A stretch of DNA of 64,000 nt from Rubricoccus marinus (lineage in GTDB: Bacteria; Bacteroidota; Rhodothermia; Rhodothermales; Rubricoccaceae). The DNA lies in assembly GCF_002257665.1 (NCBI RefSeq), contig NZ_MQWB01000001.1, forward strand, positions 2,374,816 through 2,438,815, read 5' to 3'. This document shows, in pieces, positions 1 through 8,196 of this stretch. Each line of letters begins with the position of its first letter. Position 1 is the stretch's first letter. Below the pieces are notes generated by a model. The model did no database searches. It saw nothing but the letters and a program-made list of their open reading frames with translations, and was not told the origin of the DNA. The translations under genes and the position numbers were made by a program.

Positions 1-1
1 C

Positions 2-1960
2 GTCGTGGCGCAGTGGACCGGGACGACGCTGTCCCTCGCCGAGTACGAGGGTGAGTACGCCCGCGCGGAGGGCGGCCTGGAGAGAAGCGAGATCAGCGCG
101 GACTCGCTCCGCGAGCGCCGTCTGGACTTCCTGGAGCGGTACACCGACTTCCGCCTCAAGGTCCGCTCCGCGCGAGAGGCCGGCTACGACCGCGACTCCT
201 CCTACCTCGCCGAGGTCGACGAGTACCGCAACGACCTCGCCGGCCCGTACTTCACCGACGCCGAGATCATGGACGGCATCGTCCGCGACCTCTACGAGAA
301 GGGCAAGGAGCAGATCGAGGTGTCGCACATCCTCATGCTCGTGAGCGAGGAGACCGCGCCAGCGGATACCCTCGCGCAGCTCACCAAGCTCCGCGCCGTT
401 CGCGATTCCATCATGAGCGGGCAGATCACGTTTGCCGAAGCCGCTCGCCGCAACTCCGAGGACCCCTCGGCGCAGCGCCCCGCCGGCCAGGTCGGCGCCG
501 ACGGCAACCTCAACTGGCTTTCTGCGGGCCGCGTTGTCCTCCCGTTCGAGGACGCGATGTACAACACGCCCGTGGGCGAGATCAGCGAGCCGGTGCGGAG
601 CCAGTTCGGCTACCACCTCGTCTACGTGACCGACCGCCGCCCGACGCCCACGCCCGTCTCGGCGCGCCACATCCTGATCTCGTGGACCGGCCCCACCCCC
701 CAGGACTCCGCCGCCGTCTACGCCCGCATCGATAGCGTGCAGGCCCGCCTCGCCGCTGGCGACAGCTTCGAGGCGCTCGCCGCCGAGGTCTCGCAGGACC
801 CCGGCTCCGCCGCCAGAGGCGGTGACCTCGGCTCGTTCGGCCCCGGCCGGATGGTGCCCCCGTTTGAGCAAGCCGCCTTCGCGCTCCAGAACGTCGGCGA
901 CGTGTCGGCACCGGTGGAGACGCGCTTTGGCGTTCACCTCATCCAGCTGACCGGGCGCGAGGAGCCCGCGAGCTACGAGGAGCAGTACGCGGAGCTGAAG
1001 CGGACGGCGCAGAGCCTGCCGCGCACCTCGCTGCGCCGCCAGCAGGTCGGTCGCGAGGAGCGTGCCGCCAGAGGCGCCGTGTTCATGCCCGAAGTGGTCC
1101 GCTCCGCGGTCCAGGGCATCCCCACCGACTCCGTGCTCGCCTACGCGCAGGGCGGCTTCGGTGACGCCTCTGGCGAGGTCTTCGCCACGATGGAAGGCAC
1201 GGAGTACACGCTGGGCGACCTCGCCACGCCGATGCGCCGCGCCCGCATCGCGCCGTCGGACAACCTCACGCCCGCGCTCGTGCAGTTCGCCGACGACTAC
1301 CTCACCGAGCAGGCCGTCGAGGCCGCCATCGGCTCGCTGCAGGACCGCGATCCCGAGTTCGCGCGCCTGTTCCGCGGCTACACCGAGGGCGTGCTCCTTT
1401 TCCGGATCGCGGAGGACAGCGTGTGGACCCGCGCCAGCGCTGACACGCTGGGCCTCATGCGGACCTACGAGGCCAACCGCGGCGCGTACCGCTGGCCGGA
1501 GCGGCGCCGCATCCTCGCCTTCCGCACCCCGGGCGACTCCCTGCTCCGCGCCGTCCGTGCGGACCTGGAGGCCGGCATGACGCCAGAGGCCGTCTTCGCC
1601 CGCCATGAAGGCACCCGTTTCGCCCTGCGCCTGGACACGCTCCGCCTCGCGGACTCCACCAACACCGCGCTCGACGCCACGCTGGACCTCGCGCCCGGCG
1701 AGTTCACCGACGTGCTCCCCGAGCGCAGCCGCCTGGCCGTCTACGTCCTAGACGGCATCGAGGAGCCACGCGAGAAGACGTTCAAGGAGGCCCGCGCCGA
1801 GGTGATCTCGGACTACCAGGCCATCCTCGAAACCGAGTGGGCCGCCCGCCTCCGCGAGCGCTACGACGCCCGCACCTTCCCCGAACGGATCCCCGCCGTC
1901 CCGCCAGAGGCCTCTGGCGTGATGGAAGTGCGGGAGACGCTGCCCGCGACCACGGAGTAG
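2..1960 (+). CDS. Secreted PpiC/SurA-type peptidyl-prolyl isomerase, 5' end cut by window
   Basis: The reading frame is open at the left edge, so the start and any signal peptide lie outside the window. Two clear parvulin (PpiC) domains follow each other: roughly residues 98-210, beginning EVSHILMLV and ending FGYHLVYVTDR, and 215-325, beginning VSARHILISW and ending FGVHLIQLTGR. The C-terminal third (about 330-651) is weaker but again has an isomerase-like pattern. Parvulin chaperones of this type assist folding of outer-membrane proteins in the periplasm. The next two genes are in the same family and follow directly, so this is probably the first or an early gene of a folding-factor operon. 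Confidence 0.85.
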   Translation, partial: VVAQWTGTTLSLAEYEGEYARAEGGLERSEISADSLRERRLDFLERYTDFRLKVRSAREAGYDRDSSYLAEVDEYRNDLAGPYFTDAEIMDGIVRDLYEKGKEQIEVSHILMLVSEETAPADTLAQLTKLRAVRDSIMSGQITFAEAARRNSEDPSAQRPAGQVGADGNLNWLSAGRVVLPFEDAMYNTPVGEISEPVRSQFGYHLVYVTDRRPTPTPVSARHILISWTGPTPQDSAAVYARIDSVQARLAAGDSFEALAAEVSQDPGSAARGGDLGSFGPGRMVPPFEQAAFALQNVGDVSAPVETRFGVHLIQLTGREEPASYEEQYAELKRTAQSLPRTSLRRQQVGREERAARGAVFMPEVVRSAVQGIPTDSVLAYAQGGFGDASGEVFATMEGTEYTLGDLATPMRRARIAPSDNLTPALVQFADDYLTEQAVEAAIGSLQDRDPEFARLFRGYTEGVLLFRIAEDSVWTRASADTLGLMRTYEANRGAYRWPERRRILAFRTPGDSLLRAVRADLEAGMTPEAVFARHEGTRFALRLDTLRLADSTNTALDATLDLAPGEFTDVLPERSRLAVYVLDGIEEPREKTFKEARAEVISDYQAILETEWAARLRERYDARTFPERIPAVPPEASGVMEVRETLPATTE

Positions 1961-1961
1961 C

Positions 1962-2825
1962 GTGCGCGCCCTCGTTTTCCTGCTCGTGCCTCTGGCGCTC
2001 ACTGCCTGCGGCGGCGGCAGCACCGAACCCGACGCGGCCTCTGGCGGCGCGGTGGTGGCGCGCGTCGGCGACGCGGTCCTGAGCGAGGGCGAATTGCAGG
2101 AAGCGCTCGGCGGCGCCACCCCAGGGTTGGACAGCGCCGCCGCGCGACGTCAGGTGATGGAGCAATGGGTCCGCCGCGAACTGGTGGTCCAGGAAGCCCG
2201 CCGCGCAGGCCTGGACGAGGAGGGCGACGTGCAGCGTGCTCTTCGCGAGAGCGAGCAGTCCGTTTTGGAAGCCGCCTACCTCTCGCGCTTTTTCGAGTCC
2301 ACCCCTGCCGAGCCGACCGAGCCGGAGATCGCGGCGTACTACGAGGCCAACAGGGACAAGCTCACGCTCCGCGAGCCGTACGTCCGCGTCCGCCTCTTGC
2401 GGATGCCGACGGCCGCGCGCGCGCAAGAGGCCCAGAACGCCCTCGCGCAGATCCAGGGCACGCCTCTGGCGGATTCGCTGTTTGCCCTCACCGCCCGCGA
2501 GTACGCGACGGACCCCGACGGCGCCACCGAACTCGCGGACTCGTTTATCCCCGAGAGCCGCCTCCGCGCGCTCAACGAGGATCTCGGCCTCCGCATCTCC
2601 GCTCTGGGCGCCGGCGCGGCGCCCATCGTGCTGACGGCGCCAGAGGCCACCTACGTCGTCTCCGTTGTGGAGCGCGTGCAGCCGGGGCAGGTGCCCTCGC
2701 TGGGCATGATCCGCCCGGAGATCGTGGAGCGCCTCGCCATCCGCAAGCGGAAAGACGCCGAAGCGCGCCACATCGCTCGCCTCCGCTCGGAGGCCGAGGC
2801 CGGCGGGCGCCTCGCCATCCAATAG
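1962..2825 (+). CDS. Lipoprotein of the SurA/PpiC chaperone family
   Basis: GTG start one base after the preceding stop. Residues 1-15 form a lipoprotein signal with lipobox LTAC, so the mature protein is probably anchored in a membrane facing the periplasm. The segment VVARVGDAVLSEGELQEAL and the helical stretch after it resemble the SurA N-terminal chaperone domain. The C-terminal half resembles a PpiC domain but lacks the crisp HIL and FGYH signatures, so isomerase activity is doubtful. It sits between two parvulins and most likely works with them as a folding chaperone. Assignment to the family is good; function beyond that is inferred. Confidence 0.75.
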   Translation: MRALVFLLVPLALTACGGGSTEPDAASGGAVVARVGDAVLSEGELQEALGGATPGLDSAAARRQVMEQWVRRELVVQEARRAGLDEEGDVQRALRESEQSVLEAAYLSRFFESTPAEPTEPEIAAYYEANRDKLTLREPYVRVRLLRMPTAARAQEAQNALAQIQGTPLADSLFALTAREYATDPDGATELADSFIPESRLRALNEDLGLRISALGAGAAPIVLTAPEATYVVSVVERVQPGQVPSLGMIRPEIVERLAIRKRKDAEARHIARLRSEAEAGGRLAIQ

Positions 2826-2914
2826 GCCCGTTTAGAAAGCCCGCGCGAAGCGTGGGCGCCGACGTACGAGCCGCGCCTCTGGCGCCGTTGGCTCGTCTCA
2901 ACCACTCCCACCCC

Positions 2915-4273
2915 ATGCAGACGCTACCACGCCTCGCGGCCCTCGCCCTCTTGGCCTTCGCGGTCGCTTTCCCCACTCGCGCGCAGGTCGCGCCCGGCAC
3001 CGTTCTGGACGGCATCGCCGCCGTCGTGGGCGACGAGATCGTGCTCCACTCCGAGGCGACCGCGCTCGCGCAGCAGGCGTCCCAGGGGCAGCCGGTGACC
3101 AACGAGTTGTGGAGCCGCGCGCTGGACGAGTTGGTGCGTCAGCGCGTGCTCGTGATCCACGCCGAGCGCGACACGACGATCATCATCGGCGAGGAAATGG
3201 TGCAGCAGCAGTTGGACGCTCAGGTGGGCCAGATGGCAGCCCAGGCGGGCGGCGAGGAGGCCTTGGAGGCCTACTACCGCAAAACGATGGACGAGATCAA
3301 AGAGACCTTCCGCCAGGACGTGCGGAAGCAGCTCCTCGCAGAGCGCCTCCGCGGCACGCGGATGCGCGACGTGAGCGTGACGCCCGGCGAGGTCCGCGCG
3401 TGGCTGGAGCAGATCCCGCCCGCCGAGCGCCCCGAGGTGCCCGAGATCGTCCGCGTCGCCCACATCGTGAAGGTGCCGGCGGCGACGCCAGAGGTCAAGC
3501 AGGCCGCCCGTGACTTTGCCAGCGCGCTGCGCGATTCCGTCCTTGCTGAGCAGGCCACGCTCGCAGACCTCGCGCGCCGCCACTCAGACGACCCCGGGTC
3601 GGGCTCGCGAGGCGGTCTCATCGAGGACATCGAGCTTCGCCTCCTCGTGCCGGAGTTCGCAGCCGTTGCAGGCAGCATCGCGCTCGAAGAGGTCTCCCAG
3701 GTGTTCGAGAGCCCGTTCGGCTACCACTTTCTCCGCGTCTCGGAGCGCGAGGCGGGCAAGGTGACGTTCCAGCACATCCTCATCTCCGTCGAGATGGGCG
3801 CCGACGCTGCGGACATCGCCCGCCAGGAGCTCATGGTCCTGCGCGATTCCGTCGTGAACCACGGCGTCCCCTTCGAGGCCATCGCGCGCCGCCACTCCCA
3901 GGACCCGCTTAGCGCCGCGCGAGGCGGGTACGTCTCCGATCCCCGTACCGGCGATCGTGACATCCGCTTGGAAGCCCTCGGCGGGCAGTGGAAGGCCACG
4001 GTCGATACGCTCAGCGTCGGCGATGTGAGCGAGCCGGCCACCGTCCGCTTGCTGGACAACGCGGGCACGCAGGCCGTGCACATCGTGCTCCTGCAGAAAA
4101 AGACGCCCCCGCACGCGCTCTCAGTCGAGACCGACTACGCGCTGCTCTCCCAATACGCGCTCAACGACAAGCGCCGCGAGGTCTTCGACCAATGGGTGCG
4201 CCGCCTCCAGCGCGATGTCTACGTCGACATCCGCTCGCCGCGCTACACCGCCGAGAGTGCGACCGAGAGCTAG
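2915..4273 (+). CDS. surA: Periplasmic chaperone SurA (peptidyl-prolyl isomerase)
   Basis: The ATG at 2915 is chosen because it starts a clean Sec signal peptide ending in PTRAQ; an upstream extension in frame overlaps the previous gene and has no protein-like character. Mature residues begin with VLDGIAAVVGDEIVLHSE, the typical SurA N-terminal opening. Two parvulin domains follow, one starting VRVAHIVKV and ending FGYHFLRVSE, the second starting VTFQHILIS. The 452-residue length matches SurA. The family guides outer-membrane beta-barrel proteins across the periplasm. It is the third member of a run of three related genes; the 89-bp gap before it carries one CGCCAGAGGC-family copy. Confidence 0.88.
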   Translation: MQTLPRLAALALLAFAVAFPTRAQVAPGTVLDGIAAVVGDEIVLHSEATALAQQASQGQPVTNELWSRALDELVRQRVLVIHAERDTTIIIGEEMVQQQLDAQVGQMAAQAGGEEALEAYYRKTMDEIKETFRQDVRKQLLAERLRGTRMRDVSVTPGEVRAWLEQIPPAERPEVPEIVRVAHIVKVPAATPEVKQAARDFASALRDSVLAEQATLADLARRHSDDPGSGSRGGLIEDIELRLLVPEFAAVAGSIALEEVSQVFESPFGYHFLRVSEREAGKVTFQHILISVEMGADAADIARQELMVLRDSVVNHGVPFEAIARRHSQDPLSAARGGYVSDPRTGDRDIRLEALGGQWKATVDTLSVGDVSEPATVRLLDNAGTQAVHIVLLQKKTPPHALSVETDYALLSQYALNDKRREVFDQWVRRLQRDVYVDIRSPRYTAESATES

Positions 4274-4461
4274 ACTCTGGCGCCCGCGCCCTTTCGCCGC
4301 CACCGGACCCGATCTGATGGCGGCGTTTTTGTACGCGCCAGAGGCCTTGCGACGCCTCGCCCGCGAGAGGCCTCTGGCGCGGCACGCGAAACGCGACGCG
4401 GCGTAGGTTGGCGCCCTTCCCCCGCCCGCGCCTCTGGCGCCGCACCGACGCCCCGCGCTCT

Positions 4462-5448
4462 ATGCCCATCGACCCGAACGACCCCGCCGCCGCCGATCAA
4501 CTCGCCGAGGCGTACCGGCGCCTCCGCGCCGAGATCGGCAAGGTCATCGTGGGGCAGGACGAAGCCATCGAGGGGCTGATCGTGGCACTTCTGGCGGGCG
4601 GTCACGTGCTGCTCGTGGGCGTACCGGGGCTGGCGAAAACGCTGCTCGTGCGCACGCTCGCGCAGGCACTGGACCTGGACTTTAGCCGCGTCCAGTTCAC
4701 GCCGGACCTGATGCCGGGCGACATCACGGGAACCGAGATCATCGAGGAAGACCCAGCCACGGGCCGCCGCGACTTCCGGTTTGCCAAAGGCCCCATCTTC
4801 GCCAACGTGGTCCTCGCCGACGAGGTGAACCGCACGCCGCCCAAAACGCAGGCGGCGTTGCTCGAAGCGATGCAGGAGCACCGCGTGACGGCCGCTGGCG
4901 AGACGTTCACGCTGGAAGAGCCGTTCTTCGTCCTCGCGACGCAGAACCCCATCGAGCAGGAGGGCACCTACCCCCTTCCAGAGGCGCAACTGGACCGCTT
5001 TATGCTCAACCTGTGGCTGGACTACCCCAGCTTCGAGGACGAGGTCTCGGTCGTCAAGAGCACGACGGGCGCATCGCCTGCACCCGTAAGCCGTGCGATC
5101 TCGCGCGAGGACCTGCTGGCGTTCCAGAAGCTCGTCCGCGCCGTTCCGGTCGCGGACTCCGTCGTGGAGCACGCCGTCCGTCTGGTGTCGCGCACGCGTC
5201 CCGGCCGTGAGGGCACTCCGGACTTCGCGACAGAGTACCTGTCCTACGGAGCCGGTCCGCGCGCGAGCCAGTACCTCGTGCTCGGCGCGAAGGCGTTGGC
5301 GCTGCTCGAAGGCCGCCTGACGCCTCTGGCGGAGCACGTGGACCGTCTCGCCGTCCCGGTCCTGCGCCACCGCATCGTGACCAACTTCGCGGCCGACGCC
5401 GACGGCGTCTCGTCCGTGGACGTGATTCGCCGCCTCACCGCACGCTGA
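4462..5448 (+). CDS. MoxR-family AAA+ ATPase
   Basis: Start ATG 4462 places the conserved MoxR opening (GKVIVGQDEAIEGL) about 25 residues in. Walker A is GVPGLAKT (residues 53-60) and Walker B is VVLADE (116-121), followed by NRTPPKTQAALLEAMQE and the sensor-like ATQNPIEQEGTYPLPEAQ. The 328-residue length is usual. MoxR ATPases act as chaperones that activate partner proteins, often von Willebrand factor A proteins, but no DUF58 or VWA gene is adjacent here. The stop codon TGA shares its A with the ATG of the next gene, so the two are translationally coupled. Confidence 0.9.
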   Translation: MPIDPNDPAAADQLAEAYRRLRAEIGKVIVGQDEAIEGLIVALLAGGHVLLVGVPGLAKTLLVRTLAQALDLDFSRVQFTPDLMPGDITGTEIIEEDPATGRRDFRFAKGPIFANVVLADEVNRTPPKTQAALLEAMQEHRVTAAGETFTLEEPFFVLATQNPIEQEGTYPLPEAQLDRFMLNLWLDYPSFEDEVSVVKSTTGASPAPVSRAISREDLLAFQKLVRAVPVADSVVEHAVRLVSRTRPGREGTPDFATEYLSYGAGPRASQYLVLGAKALALLEGRLTPLAEHVDRLAVPVLRHRIVTNFAADADGVSSVDVIRRLTAR

Positions 5449-6659
5449 TGCACGTCCTCATCGTCGGCGGTGGGCACGCGTCGCTGCCGCTTCTGGCGCG
5501 CGCCAGAGGCCTGGTTCGGCGCGGCGCGGAGGTAACGCTGATCAGCGACTGCCCGCACCTGTGGTACTCCGGCATGACGCCCGAGTACCTCGGCCGGGTC
5601 TACCCTCGCGAGGACGTGACCATCGACCTCAGCGCGATCTGCACCCGCGAGGGCGTCCGGTTCGTGTCCGAGCCGGCCGTCGCGCTGGACGCCCCGGCGC
5701 GCGAGGTAGAGACGGCCTCTGGCGCCCGGTTCTTCTACGACGTGTGCGCGGTCGACGTGGGCGCGGCGAACCCCGCGCAAGAGGCCGCGGGACCGGCGGT
5801 GCGGACCAAGCCGCTGCACAAGATCGGGGCGCTCCGCGCTTTTCTGAGCGAGGTGGCCTCTGGCGCGAGCGACGAAACGCGGCGCCTCGTCATCGTGGGC
5901 GGCGGCGCGGCGGGCGTCGAAGTCGCGCTGAACCTCTCGGCGCGGCCAGACCTAAAGGGACGGCTGGAACTCTCTCTGGTGGAGCCGTCCGGCGCGCTGC
6001 TCTCGGCGTTCCCGCGCAGCGCGCAGCGCTGGGCCTACGACACGCTGCGCCAGAGGCAGGTAGACGTGCGGCTGGGATCCGAAGTGGACCGCGTCGAGCC
6101 CGGAGCCGTGCGGCTCGCCTCTAGCGCCTCGGTCCCCGCCGACCGCGTGCTGTGGGCGACGGGCTCGGTCGGGCACGCTTGGCTGGCCGAGGCGCTGGAC
6201 GCCGACGCCAGAGGCTTCGTGCGCGTCCACGAGACGCTGCAGGCGCACCGCTTTCCGCGCGTGTTCGTGGCGGGCGATGCCGCCGTCGTGGACGGCCACG
6301 AGGACCTCGCGCGCGTCGGCGTCCACGCTGTCAAGCAGGGGCCAACGCTCGCACGCAACGTGGAAACGCTGGTCGACGCGCTCGCCTCGGGCGAGGCGCC
6401 AGAGGCCGCGTCGCTCACGACGTGGCGGCCGTACCCAGTGGCACCGCTTATCCTCTCCACCGGCACGCACGAGGGGCTTTTCGTAGCCGGGCCTCTGGCG
6501 CTGCGCGGCGCGTGGGCGCTCGCGCTCAAGCACCGCGTGGACCGGAAGTGGATCGAGCCATACCTCACTGCGGCGCCTTCGTGGGCTGGACACCTCGACC
6601 TCCGTGCGGCCGAGGACGCCGTGCCGTTTGGTCCTAGGCACGGCGGCGCTAGAGGCTAG
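5448..6659 (+). CDS. FAD/NAD(P)-dependent oxidoreductase, NDH-2-like
   Basis: The protein opens with a dinucleotide-binding motif (VLIVGGGHAS, residues 3-12), has a second Rossmann motif VIVGGGAAGVEVAL near residue 147 and the FAD-binding segment RVFVAGDAAVV near 274. This two-dinucleotide-fold layout is that of type II NADH:quinone dehydrogenases and related pyridine nucleotide oxidoreductases; the GGGHAS opening with SGMTPEYLGR is closest to the NDH-like proteins associated with selenide-water dikinase in some bacteria. No selD is visible nearby. It overlaps the MoxR stop by one base. The electron acceptor cannot be read from the sequence. Confidence 0.8.
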   Translation: MHVLIVGGGHASLPLLARARGLVRRGAEVTLISDCPHLWYSGMTPEYLGRVYPREDVTIDLSAICTREGVRFVSEPAVALDAPAREVETASGARFFYDVCAVDVGAANPAQEAAGPAVRTKPLHKIGALRAFLSEVASGASDETRRLVIVGGGAAGVEVALNLSARPDLKGRLELSLVEPSGALLSAFPRSAQRWAYDTLRQRQVDVRLGSEVDRVEPGAVRLASSASVPADRVLWATGSVGHAWLAEALDADARGFVRVHETLQAHRFPRVFVAGDAAVVDGHEDLARVGVHAVKQGPTLARNVETLVDALASGEAPEAASLTTWRPYPVAPLILSTGTHEGLFVAGPLALRGAWALALKHRVDRKWIEPYLTAAPSWAGHLDLRAAEDAVPFGPRHGGARG

Positions 6660-6667
6660 ACTTCGCC

Positions 6668-7294
6668 ATGCTCCGTGCCGCTCTCGTGTTCGCGCTTCTG
6701 CTCCCGCCGCTGGCGGGATGCGGTCGCGAGGCCACGCCGGGAGCGTCGCCCGAGGCGTCACGCGAGCGCGGCCGGAATGCGTCTTCTCCGCCAGGGGCCG
6801 ACCCGTTCGACGCGCCTCTGGCGGAGGGCCGCCCGCGGCCACAGGCCGAGACGGTGTTCGACGCCGCCGAGGCGGTGTTCGACACGCTGGAGCCGCGGTA
6901 CCGCCCGGGCATCGAGATTCCGGTAGCGCCGAGACCGCGCCCGAGGCCACGCCCCACGCCTCCGCCGATTCCAGAGCCAGGGCCGCCGTCCCTTCCGCCG
7001 CCCTCGCCGTCCCCGCCCGTCGCGGGAAGCTGCGACGTGCGCAGCACGGAGGGCTTCTGCTTTACCTACACCGGCGCGACGTGGGACAGGCAAACGGCGG
7101 AGAACCACTGCGCGGCGGCGCCCAACTCGTCTTTTCAGGCCGGCGAGTGCCCGGCCGAGCGCCGCATCGCGACGTGCGTCTTCCGCCGCGGCGAGGCGCC
7201 CGCGCGCCAGATCGTGTACACGTACTACGAGCCGTACGATCTCGACCTCGCGCGCATCGCCTGCCCGGGCCGGTTTACTGAGATCGGAGAGTGA
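6668..7294 (+). CDS. Proline-rich lipoprotein, unknown function
   Basis: Signal peptide with lipobox LAGC at residues 15-18, so a membrane-anchored lipoprotein. A low-complexity linker of alternating proline with arginine, then proline with serine, covers about residues 88-118. The C-terminal 80 residues form a small domain with six cysteines (SCDVRSTEGFC, HCAAAP, AGECP, IATCVF, IACPG), which suggests disulfide bonds outside the cytoplasm. I do not recognise the domain. It begins nine bases after the oxidoreductase stop and may be cotranscribed with it. Confidence 0.7.
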   Translation: MLRAALVFALLLPPLAGCGREATPGASPEASRERGRNASSPPGADPFDAPLAEGRPRPQAETVFDAAEAVFDTLEPRYRPGIEIPVAPRPRPRPRPTPPPIPEPGPPSLPPPSPSPPVAGSCDVRSTEGFCFTYTGATWDRQTAENHCAAAPNSSFQAGECPAERRIATCVFRRGEAPARQIVYTYYEPYDLDLARIACPGRFTEIGE

Positions 7295-7312
7295 GCCCGC
7301 GCCAGAGGCGGT

Positions 7313-7909
7313 CTAGTCGTGCGGCCTCTGGCGCCACAGCCACCACGAGTACAGGATGGACCCGAACGCCAGCGCTCCCGTCGCGGTGGTGGCCACGAGG
7401 GTAAACGGCTCGGCCGCAAGAGGCCACCACAAGACGGCCAAGCCCGCCGAGGTTGCCAGTAGTAGGTGGCCGGTTACGCGGTGGGTCTGCCGCCACACGT
7501 CGTCGTCGCGGAGGGTCCAGGGCGTGCGGACGCCGAAAAACCAGTTGGGCCGAAGCGAAGGCATGGCGTTGCCCAGCACGCCCAGGATCAGAATCCAGAG
7601 GAGGCTATCGACGTGCGCAGGATCTCCGCCCGTCTGAGACCGCATCTGCATGACGGCCCCTACCGCGCACACGGCCGCGATTCCGAGCCGCGTCCCCGGC
7701 AGAGGCTTCTGGTCCCACGCCACCTTCCGCCGGGGGTCCAGAGCCGGAGCGATCAGCAGCAACGCGTAGGCGCTGAAACCGCCCCAGATCACATCGGGGA
7801 CGCCGACGCCACGGCTCAGCGCGGCCCACGCCGGCAGCGCGAGCGAGAGGACCGCCGTCGCGTCCGCGAGCATCACGCGAGCGCCCCGCTCGCGGGCCTC
7901 TGGCGTCAC
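7313..7909 (-). CDS. SdpI-family membrane protein
   Basis: Several hydrophobic helices and the signature NWFFGVRTPWTL followed by DVWRQTHRVTG identify the SdpI/YhfL family, whose founding member protects Bacillus against the SdpC toxin. The GTG at 7909 is preferred because it overlaps the stop of the upstream ArsR gene as GTGA; an inner ATG at 7873 is the alternative. In Bacillus sdpI is likewise paired with the ArsR-type repressor sdpR, and the same pairing appears here. No SdpC-like toxin is seen nearby, so an immunity role is not shown. The C-terminal residues WRQRP are encoded by a CGCCAGAGGC-family copy. Confidence 0.82.
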   Translation of the reverse strand: MTPEARERGARVMLADATAVLSLALPAWAALSRGVGVPDVIWGGFSAYALLLIAPALDPRRKVAWDQKPLPGTRLGIAAVCAVGAVMQMRSQTGGDPAHVDSLLWILILGVLGNAMPSLRPNWFFGVRTPWTLRDDDVWRQTHRVTGHLLLATSAGLAVLWWPLAAEPFTLVATTATGALAFGSILYSWWLWRQRPHD

Positions 7910-8196
7910 GTCGCCGCCTCGGTCTCCCCGTCTGCCTCCCCCGCGCGGAGAAGCGTCAGCATCCAACTCGCGGCCTCCTCCAGAGCGGTCGTCGCGAGGC
8001 GGTACCGGACAAACCGGCCGTCTTTCTCGGCGCTGACGAGCCCCGCCTGCCGCAGCAGGTCCAGGTGGTACGAGGCGTTCGGCCCCGAAACGCCCATCGC
8101 GTCCGCGACCTCTGTGGCCGTCCGCTCGCCTCTGGCGAGGAGATCGAGAATCGAGCGGCGCGTGGGGTCGGCGAGAGCTTTGTAGGTCGTGCTCAT
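7906..8196 (-). CDS. ArsR/SdpR-family transcriptional repressor
   Basis: A 96-residue winged-helix protein starting MSTTYKALADPTRRSILDLL, the hallmark opening of ArsR-type autorepressors, with the recognition region GPNASYHLDLLRQAGLV. The conserved metal-binding ELCVCDL box of metal-sensing ArsR proteins is absent, which fits the SdpR subgroup. It is sandwiched by overlaps: the upstream hydrolase ends inside its ATG (ATGA) and its own TGA overlaps the sdpI GTG. The likely operator is the inverted repeat at 9635-9660 in front of the operon. Longer in-frame extensions upstream run through the hydrolase gene and are not credible. Confidence 0.88.
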   Translation of the reverse strand: MSTTYKALADPTRRSILDLLARGERTATEVADAMGVSGPNASYHLDLLRQAGLVSAEKDGRFVRYRLATTALEEAASWMLTLLRAGEADGETEAAT

